Shown piece after piece: positions 1-4,114 of a stretch of 10,939 nucleotides of DNA (positions are counted from its first letter, which is position 1; each line of letters opens with the position of its first letter). Source of the DNA: JBBRWO01 sp964388455 (lineage in GTDB: Bacteria; Actinomycetota; Coriobacteriia; Anaerosomatales; JAAXUF01). The stretch lies in assembly GCA_964388455.1 (NCBI GenBank), contig CAYMAN010000049.1, forward strand, positions 1 through 10,939, given 5' to 3'. Under the pieces are notes generated by a model. That model made no database searches, was not told where the DNA came from, and saw only the letters and a program-made list of their open reading frames with translations. Both the position numbers and the translations under genes were made by a program.

Positions 1-252
1 CTCGAGGCACCGAGCGCCGTCATCGGCACCAACACGCGCATGAGCGTGCAGGCGGGACTGCTGCTGGGCGAGGCCGCGATGGTTGATGGGCTCGTGCGGC
101 GCGTCTGGCAAGAGCTCGACGCCGAGACCCCCGTGATCGCGACCGGCGGACTCGCAGAGAGCATGTCGTCGCTGTGCGACACGATCACGCACGTCGACCA
201 GGACCTGACCCTGCGCGGCTTGTTGCTGATTCACCAGCGCAACCGCGCCTAG
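1..252 (+). CDS. coaX: Type III pantothenate kinase, C-terminal part (5' truncated by window edge)
   Basis: This is the last 83 codons of a gene entering from the left edge, in frame from base 1 to a TAG stop. Type III pantothenate kinase phosphorylates pantothenate, the first step of cytosolic coenzyme A synthesis. The visible part carries the family's C-terminal signatures: IGTNTRMSVQAGLLLGEA near the start (family GxNTxxSMQSG), then LVRRV, the VIATGGLA loop, and the terminal VDQDLTLRGLLLIHQRN block. The N-terminal phosphate-binding motifs lie outside the window. An ATG at base 40 is internal, because the conserved NTR segment upstream of it is in frame. The gene converges on the minus-strand CCA gene with 5 bases between stops. 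Identification rests on remembered family motifs and is firm for the visible part. Confidence 0.88.
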   Translation, partial: LEAPSAVIGTNTRMSVQAGLLLGEAAMVDGLVRRVWQELDAETPVIATGGLAESMSSLCDTITHVDQDLTLRGLLLIHQRNRA

Positions 253-279
253 CCGGGTTAGCCGAGCCTGGCCCCGGCT
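251..279. terminator. GC-rich hairpin spanning the convergent gene ends (possible bidirectional terminator)
   Basis: AGCCGGG (251-257) is exactly complementary to CCCGGCT (273-279), giving a 7-bp stem with a 15-base loop. It overlaps the coaX stop codon (250-252) and contains the stop of the minus-strand CCA gene (258-260). Position between convergent genes fits a shared transcription end. No T-run follows on either strand, so it is not a classical intrinsic terminator. Confidence 0.35.
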
Positions 280-1373
280 TCACCGGTACCGCCGGTCGCG
301 CCGGTCGCATCGAGCTGGTCCGGCGCCTTCGCCGCGTCGTCGGCCGTCTTCAGCGGGCTCGTTTCGAGCATGTGGTCGCGCACCAGTTCGCGGACTTCTC
401 GGCGACGGGCGGTCGACCACTTCAGGTACAGCGCCGTGCGGTCCACGATCTCCGCGCCGAGCAGGTCGTGCTTCACGTACGTGCTGCGGTTGGGCTTGTC
501 GGTGCGCGCGTAGGGCTTGGCTACGTCGTGGAGCAGGGCCGCCCAGCGCAGCGTGACGTCCGGCGGTGTGGCCGCGACCACCGCGACGGTGTGCTCCCAG
601 AGTGTGCGGTCGTGGTAGCGCGAGTTCTGGTCGTAGCCGACCTGCAGTTCGAGCTCGGGCAGCAGGTAGCGCAGCAGATGCGTCTCGGCCAGGAGGTTCA
701 GCCCTGCAGCGACGTCGTCGCCGAGGAGCAGTTTGTCGAGCTCGACGACCCAGCGCTCACGGGCGACGTGCAGGATGCGGTGCGCGTAGCGCTCCATCGC
801 CGAGACGGTCTCGGGATCGACCGTGAACCCCAGCTGCGATGCGAACCGGGCAGCGCGGAGCATGCGCAGCGGGTCCTCCTTGATCCGCTCGCGTGGGTTT
901 CCCACCGCGCGGATGACGCGGGCCTCGATATCGGCCCGGCCGCCGAAGAGGTCGATGATCTCGCGACCGCCAGCTGAGCCGCCCGCGCCGCCCTCGGGTC
1001 CGCCCTCGCCGCCAGAGCGCAGCGCCAGCGCATTCATCGTGAAGTCGCGCCTCCCCAGATCGCCTTCGATCTCGGCGAGAAACTCGACGCTGGGCTGACG
1101 GCTGTCGCCCAGATAGGTCTCGGCACGAAACGTCGTGACCTCGACCAGGTGACCGGCGACCTTGAAGCCAATGGTGCCGAATCGCTTGCCCAGCAAGTAC
1201 GGTCGCCGCCCCGCAGCCCGCACCAGTTCCTCGATGCGGTCGGCGTCGACGGGCGTCGTGAAGTCGTAGTCGTAGCACGGATGCCCCATGACGACGTCGC
1301 GCACGGAGCCGCCCACGAGATAGACCGGATCGATGATCGCCGAGACCGCGGCATACACCTCGTCAACGCTCAC
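258..1373 (-). CDS. cca: CCA tRNA nucleotidyltransferase / poly(A) polymerase family with HD domain
   Basis: 371-residue class II nucleotidyltransferase, expected to build or repair the 3' CCA end of tRNA in the cytosol; poly(A) polymerase is the alternative. Motifs in order: YLVGGSVRD (residues 18-26), metal-binding DYD (35-37), RRDFTMNAL (108-116), DLFGG (141-145), and the nucleotide-selecting/neck block ERIKEDPLRMLRAARF (162-177). An HD phosphohydrolase-like domain follows, with H261 and H282-D283 and a further KHD at 301-303. A Gly/Glu/Ser-rich loop at about 120-136 separates RRDFTMNAL from DLFGG. The C-terminus ends soon after VRDHM in a low-complexity tail rich in Ala, Gly and Thr, which is shorter than HD-type CCA enzymes as I recall them. 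The start is GTG, with GAGGTGA five bases upstream on the minus strand. The gene diverges from the HTH gene and converges on coaX. Assigning CCA addition rather than A addition is from family knowledge only. Confidence 0.88.
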   Translation of the reverse strand: MSVDEVYAAVSAIIDPVYLVGGSVRDVVMGHPCYDYDFTTPVDADRIEELVRAAGRRPYLLGKRFGTIGFKVAGHLVEVTTFRAETYLGDSRQPSVEFLAEIEGDLGRRDFTMNALALRSGGEGGPEGGAGGSAGGREIIDLFGGRADIEARVIRAVGNPRERIKEDPLRMLRAARFASQLGFTVDPETVSAMERYAHRILHVARERWVVELDKLLLGDDVAAGLNLLAETHLLRYLLPELELQVGYDQNSRYHDRTLWEHTVAVVAATPPDVTLRWAALLHDVAKPYARTDKPNRSTYVKHDLLGAEIVDRTALYLKWSTARRREVRELVRDHMLETSPLKTADDAAKAPDQLDATGATGGTGEAGARLG

Positions 1374-1430
1374 TCTTCACCTCATCGTCGGCAATCAGGA
1401 CGGAGTCTTCGCGGGCCACATGCTGAGCAT

Positions 1431-1500
1431 ACCCCGCCCACGCCCGCTCCCACTCCCCGCTCCCACGTCTCGCCCACGGCCCCCGCCCAGGCCCCCGCAC
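1431..1500 (-). other. C-triplet-rich tract, G-quadruplex-capable on the minus strand, in the divergent spacer
   Basis: Within the 224-base spacer between the divergent cca and HTH genes, ten runs of three to five C occur at 1432-1435, 1437-1439, 1443-1445, 1449-1451, 1455-1458, 1462-1464, 1473-1475, 1480-1484, 1486-1488 and 1492-1496. Most loops are 1-4 bases. The minus strand therefore holds at least two independent four-run G-quadruplex motifs. The first half has a rough 6-base period (CCCNNN). The tract lies upstream of cca on its non-template strand. Next to it, ATGCTGAGCAT (1420-1430) is an 11-base inverted repeat, and a weak minus-strand -10-like TATGCT (1431-1426) overlaps it. Confidence 0.55.
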
Positions 1501-1522
1501 CTACTCACGGGTACGTTGCCTA

Positions 1523-1551
1523 CATCTTGCGCGCCGTTCCTGCCGTATACT
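1523..1551 (+). promoter_or_regulatory. Candidate sigma70-type promoter for the HTH-gene unit
   Basis: TATACT (1546-1551) matches the -10 consensus at five of six positions in a GC-rich region and lies 46 bases before the GTG start. The hexamer 17 bases upstream (CATCTT, 1523-1528) is a poor -35. TTGCGC at 1527 would give only a 13-base spacer. The call rests on the -10 element and its position. Confidence 0.4.
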
Positions 1552-1555
1552 CGGG

Positions 1556-1581
1556 TGTGCACATTCTTGTGAACAAAGAAT
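1556..1581. promoter_or_regulatory. Two adjacent palindromes at the predicted transcription start; candidate operator
   Basis: TGTGCACA (1556-1563) is a perfect 8-base palindrome at the expected +1 of the TATACT promoter. Four bases later TTGT-GA-ACAA (1567-1576) is a second inverted repeat, embedded in a larger imperfect hairpin, ATTCTTG...CAAAGAAT (1563-1581). They sit directly before the ribosome binding site GGAGG (1583-1587) of an HTH-domain gene, a common place for an autoregulatory operator. Regulator binding is inference. Confidence 0.3.
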
Positions 1582-1597
1582 CGGAGGCGAACCGCGC

Positions 1598-2209
1598 GTG
1601 AGACTGTTCCGCATCGGCGACAAAGTCGTGAGTGAGAACAAGCTTCACGACGCCATCGCCGCGATCCTCGAAGAGCGCGAGACCGGAGCCACACAGGAAG
1701 ACGTCGCGCGCTCGCATCAGGTGCAGCGTTCCTTCGTCAGCTTTCTCGAGACCCTCGGTGAGATCCGCCGAGGAGACCGCGTGGCCGTGGTCGGATTCCC
1801 GGTCGCCAACGTCGCCGACGTGACACAGCTCGCCGAGAAGTACGCGGTCGACTTTGTGCTCGTGCTCTCTCAGGAGGAGCGCGAGGCGGTCGAGTCCGGC
1901 GACGCCTCCAGGGTGTTCAACTCGCTCCTCGAGACCATCGCCGTCCTGCGCGACTACGACACCGTCGTGCTGCTCGCCAGCGACTGGCGCATCAAGACCA
2001 TGGAGAAGATCCTCGGTGCTGAGGTGGTCGGCATCCCGCTGGGGCCGTCACCCCTGCGCACAGCGGTCGAGGTCGACCTGGTGCACCTCGAGACCATCCT
2101 GTCCGGCGTGATGTCCGCGCGCAGCGGCAGCGTCTCGACAGGTCGCGGCGCGGGTCCTCGGCAGGCACGGCAACTCACTCGGAGGTGGGATCCATCAAAG
2201 AAGTCGTGA
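1598..2209 (+). CDS. HTH-domain regulator-like protein with C-terminal Rossmann-like region
   Basis: 203-residue soluble protein. Residues about 16-55 form a helix-turn-helix of the Xre/Cro kind (TQEDVARSHQVQRSFVSFLE at 32-51), after a short conserved-looking start, MRLFRIGDKVVS. Residues about 60-170 alternate beta and alpha segments (RVAVVGFPVA, DFVLVLS, DTVVLLASDWR, VVGIPLGPSPLR) and look like a small alpha/beta sensing or ligand domain. I recall similar proteins in clostridial genomes under the generic name 'transcriptional regulator'; ligand and targets are unknown. The last 30 residues are basic and low-complexity and overlap the next gene. The start is GTG with GGAGG ten bases upstream. 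Stop TGA (2207-2209) overlaps a GTG of the next gene as GTGA, so the two are probably translationally coupled. Autoregulation is possible given the palindromes upstream. Confidence 0.7.
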   Translation: MRLFRIGDKVVSENKLHDAIAAILEERETGATQEDVARSHQVQRSFVSFLETLGEIRRGDRVAVVGFPVANVADVTQLAEKYAVDFVLVLSQEEREAVESGDASRVFNSLLETIAVLRDYDTVVLLASDWRIKTMEKILGAEVVGIPLGPSPLRTAVEVDLVHLETILSGVMSARSGSVSTGRGAGPRQARQLTRRWDPSKKS

Positions 2210-3114
2210 GCGTATCGATCGGCTCGTCCTCGCGCGACCACGAGGTCGAGATCGAGCTTCTCGGCGAACGGTTCCGCATCCGCCGTGAGGGTCACAACGG
2301 GGACATCGAGAAGGCCGCCGCACGTTTTGCGGAACTGGACGGGAAGATCGACGCCTTCGGGATGGGCGGCATCGACATCTATCTTCGCGCCGATGGTCGC
2401 AAGTACTACTTCCGAGAGGCCAAGAAGCTGACGGCGGGCGTCACCAGGACGCCGATCGTCGACGGCAGCGGGCTGAAGGGACCGGTCGAGGGCTCGACGG
2501 TGGACTTCCTGATCAAGGAGTGCGGCCTCACGCTCAAGGGCAAGAAGGTGCTCACATGCTCAGCGGTCGACCGCTGGGGAATGACCGAGGCGCTGCAGAA
2601 TGCGGGCTGCGAGCAGGTCTTTGGCGACCTGATCTACGCCCTCGACGTGCCGTTTCTCATCAAACGATGGGGATCGTTGCGCGCGTTCGTGCGAACGATC
2701 ACGCCGCTCGCCTCGCAGCTGCCGTTCTCGGTGCTCTATCCCACCGGCACCGCGCAGGACAAGGCGCCAAAGCCCAATCCGCGCATGGAGCAGCTTTACG
2801 GCTGGGCCGACATCATCGCTGGCGACTGGCAGTTCGTGAAGAAGTTCATGCCCGAGGACATGAGCGGCAAGTGGGTCATCACCAACACCACAACCGCAGC
2901 CGACGTCGAGTTGGCTCGCAGCCGCGGCGTCGAGCTCTTGGTAACGTCCACCCCGCGGCTCGAGGGGCGCTCGTTTGGCACCAACGTGATCGAGGCGACC
3001 ATGGTCGCGCTGGACGGCGCGCGCGGGGAGCTTTCGCCCGCTCGCTACCGTGAGTTGCTGGACAGCGTCGGCTTCAAACCCGATGTCTTGTGGCTTCAGC
3101 GTGACGCTGGTTGA
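2185..3114 (+). CDS. Conserved soluble protein of the family often named 'quinate 5-dehydrogenase'
   Basis: Up to 309 residues, no signal peptide or membrane segment. Its sequence resembles proteins I recall annotated as 'quinate 5-dehydrogenase' in anaerobic Firmicutes, but I see no textbook quinate/shikimate dehydrogenase motif, so the name should be treated with caution. Prominent motifs: VSVSIGSSSRDHEVEIELLG (8-27), FGMGGIDIYL (58-67), DGSGLK (93-98), SAVDRWGM (126-133), FGDLIYAL (146-153), WADIIAGDW (207-215), ITNTTT (232-237) and TPRLEGRSFGTNV (256-268). A central nucleotide-binding fold is plausible around KKVLTCSAVDRWG. The start is uncertain. GTG 2185 is used here, but GGAG abuts it with no spacing. 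GTG 2206 overlaps the upstream stop (GTGA). ATC 2194 would sit seven bases after GGAGGT. The gene overlaps the HTH gene, implying a shared transcript and function. Confidence 0.65.
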   Translation: MGSIKEVVSVSIGSSSRDHEVEIELLGERFRIRREGHNGDIEKAAARFAELDGKIDAFGMGGIDIYLRADGRKYYFREAKKLTAGVTRTPIVDGSGLKGPVEGSTVDFLIKECGLTLKGKKVLTCSAVDRWGMTEALQNAGCEQVFGDLIYALDVPFLIKRWGSLRAFVRTITPLASQLPFSVLYPTGTAQDKAPKPNPRMEQLYGWADIIAGDWQFVKKFMPEDMSGKWVITNTTTAADVELARSRGVELLVTSTPRLEGRSFGTNVIEATMVALDGARGELSPARYRELLDSVGFKPDVLWLQRDAG

Positions 3115-3124
3115 GTCTCTGACG

Positions 3125-3143
3125 GCCGACCTTCCTTCTCGGC
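3125..3143 (+). terminator. Weak hairpin after the quinate-dehydrogenase-like gene
   Basis: GCCGA (3125-3129) pairs with TCGGC (3139-3143) across a 9-base pyrimidine-rich loop, starting 11 bases after the TGA. A second small palindrome, AAGCGCTT (3144-3151), follows directly. There is no T-run, so any termination role is speculative. Confidence 0.22.
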
Positions 3144-3188
3144 AAGCGCTTTGCTCATACGAGGCTGACCGGAATCTACACGGAATCC

Positions 3189-3200
3189 GCACGTACGTGC
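3189..3200. promoter_or_regulatory. 12-bp perfect palindrome upstream of the ccm operon; candidate operator
   Basis: GCACGTACGTGC is a perfect 12-base palindrome lying two bases upstream of the candidate -35 element of the ccmE promoter. This is a typical position for an activator or repressor dimer. I do not recognise it as the site of a named regulator. Confidence 0.35.
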
Positions 3201-3202
3201 AG

Positions 3203-3232
3203 GTGACTCGCCTGTGTGCGGGGTGCTAGTCT
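3203..3232 (+). promoter_or_regulatory. Candidate promoter of the ccm operon
   Basis: GTGACT (3203-3208) shares TGAC with the TTGACA -35 consensus. It is followed, after 18 bases, by TAGTCT (3227-3232), which is preceded by TGC (3224-3226) as an extended -10. Transcription would start near 3239, leaving a leader of about 118 bases before the ccmE TTG. Confidence 0.4.
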
Positions 3233-3261
3233 ACGACTGTTCAGGCAAGCGGCCGGAAAGC

Positions 3262-3294
3262 GGTGTATCTGCGTGCTCGCAAGCGCGTGATACC
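3262..3294 (+). other. Foldable leader hairpin upstream of ccmE
   Basis: The arms GGTGTATCTGCGTGCT (3262-3277) and AGCGCGTGATACC (3282-3294) can pair around a CGCA loop, with two single-base bulges and several G-U pairs. A shorter hairpin, GCGG-CTGC-CCGC (3327-3338), lies just before the AAGGAG ribosome binding site (3341-3346). I could not match this leader to a known riboswitch class. The pairing was found by eye without energy calculation. Confidence 0.25.
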
Positions 3295-3356
3295 AGCAAT
3301 TCCACTGATGCGCGCGACCGTCTCGGCGGCTGCCCGCGTTAAGGAGTGAACAAGAG

Positions 3357-4046
3357 TTGAACAAACGTGCAAGAATGCGCCTCATCGGCGTGACCGGAAT
3401 CATCGTCATCGCCATCCTCGCGGTGGTCGTTATATCGGGTAACACGACCGGTGCGTACTCGTCGACCGTCGCTGACGTCACCAAGAATCCTGAGCTGGTG
3501 GGCAAGCGCGTCAAGGTCAGCGGCGCTGTGGTCCCCGCATCGTGGGACAAGCAGTCCAACCCGATGAAGTTTGTCATCAAGGACGAGAAGGACTCAGCAG
3601 ACAGCGGGCCGACCGTCAAGGTCATATACACGGGAGGAGTCCCCTCGACCTTCGGTGACGGCGTCGTCGCCATCGTCACGGGTGAGCTCTCCGCTGACGG
3701 CACCATCCAGGCGACCGAGATGATCACCAAGTGCCCCTCGAAGTACGAGTCGGCCGAGGGCGCGATGCCCGTCGCCGACCTCGTGAAGTCGGGTGCTTCC
3801 CTGTATGGCAAGACCGTCAAGGCGACCGGCTTCGTGAAGCCGGGTTCGCTGGGTGCCGCGAATGACGATCCTCGCTTCATCGTCGCCGAGAAGGCCGACG
3901 GAACGGGCGAGTCGGTGCCGGTGTCGTTCACCGGGGTACTGCCGTCCGGCATGCAGGAAGGTTCCCAGTTGGTTCTCACGGGGGCGCTGGAGAGTGACGG
4001 CGTGTTCGTCGCAACCGATGTCGCGATGGAGCAGAGCCAGAAATAG
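3357..4046 (+). CDS. ccmE: CcmE-like heme chaperone, tandem OB-fold with CxxxY heme-binding motif
   Basis: 229 residues. A short basic N-terminus (NKRARMR) and one membrane anchor (about 9-27) put the rest outside the membrane, as in CcmE, the chaperone that binds heme covalently and hands it to CcmF. Residues about 38-131 are a CcmE OB-fold ending in TKCPSKYES. Cys126 and Tyr130 form CxxxY where classical CcmE has HxxxY; this is the System I* variant. Residues about 139-226 are a second copy, offset by 100-102 residues: VADLV against VADVT, GKTVKATG against GKRVKVSG, TGVLPS against TGGVPS, and DGVFVATD against DGTIQATE. In repeat 2 the Cys position is Gln226 and the Tyr is gone. Ordinary CcmE has one OB-fold and is about 150 residues. 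The start is TTG, with AAGGAG ten bases upstream; the in-frame ATG at 3375 lacks a site. First gene of the operon, 68 bases before ccmF. Confidence 0.85.
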   Translation: MNKRARMRLIGVTGIIVIAILAVVVISGNTTGAYSSTVADVTKNPELVGKRVKVSGAVVPASWDKQSNPMKFVIKDEKDSADSGPTVKVIYTGGVPSTFGDGVVAIVTGELSADGTIQATEMITKCPSKYESAEGAMPVADLVKSGASLYGKTVKATGFVKPGSLGAANDDPRFIVAEKADGTGESVPVSFTGVLPSGMQEGSQLVLTGALESDGVFVATDVAMEQSQK

Positions 4047-4054
4047 CAGACAGC

Positions 4055-4084
4055 GCACGCCCAGTCGGGAAGCCGGCGGTGTGC
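4055..4084 (+). other. Possible intercistronic hairpin between ccmE and ccmF
   Basis: GCACGCC (4055-4061) can pair with GGTGTGC (4078-4084), seven pairs including one G-U, over a 16-base GC-rich loop. It lies 8 bases after the ccmE stop and well before the ccmF ribosome binding site (CGGAG, 4103-4107). It lacks a T-run. It could tune the CcmE:CcmF ratio by mRNA processing, but this is weak evidence. Confidence 0.2.
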
Positions 4085-4114
4085 TTCATGTAAACGATTG
4101 AACGGAGTCGGTGA

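Noticed and set aside
735..746. 12-base palindrome GTCGAGCTCGAC inside cca
   Set aside because: It encodes common Val-Glu-Leu-Asp type residues with GC-preferred codons, and similar GAGCTC/TCGA strings are frequent in this window.
174..977. 267-codon plus-strand open frame overlapping coaX and cca
   Set aside because: It is antisense to the conserved CCA/HD coding region and overlaps coaX in another frame. Val/Arg-rich with no motif and no ribosome site.
3240..3356. Known riboswitch (c-di-GMP, cobalamin, heme-type leader) ahead of ccmE
   Set aside because: The leader can fold, but none of the conserved core strings I know for these classes is present.
3176..3979. 267-codon minus-strand open frame across ccmE and its leader
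   Set aside because: It is a shadow of ccmE; composition is uneven, no family match, and it would run through the operon promoter.
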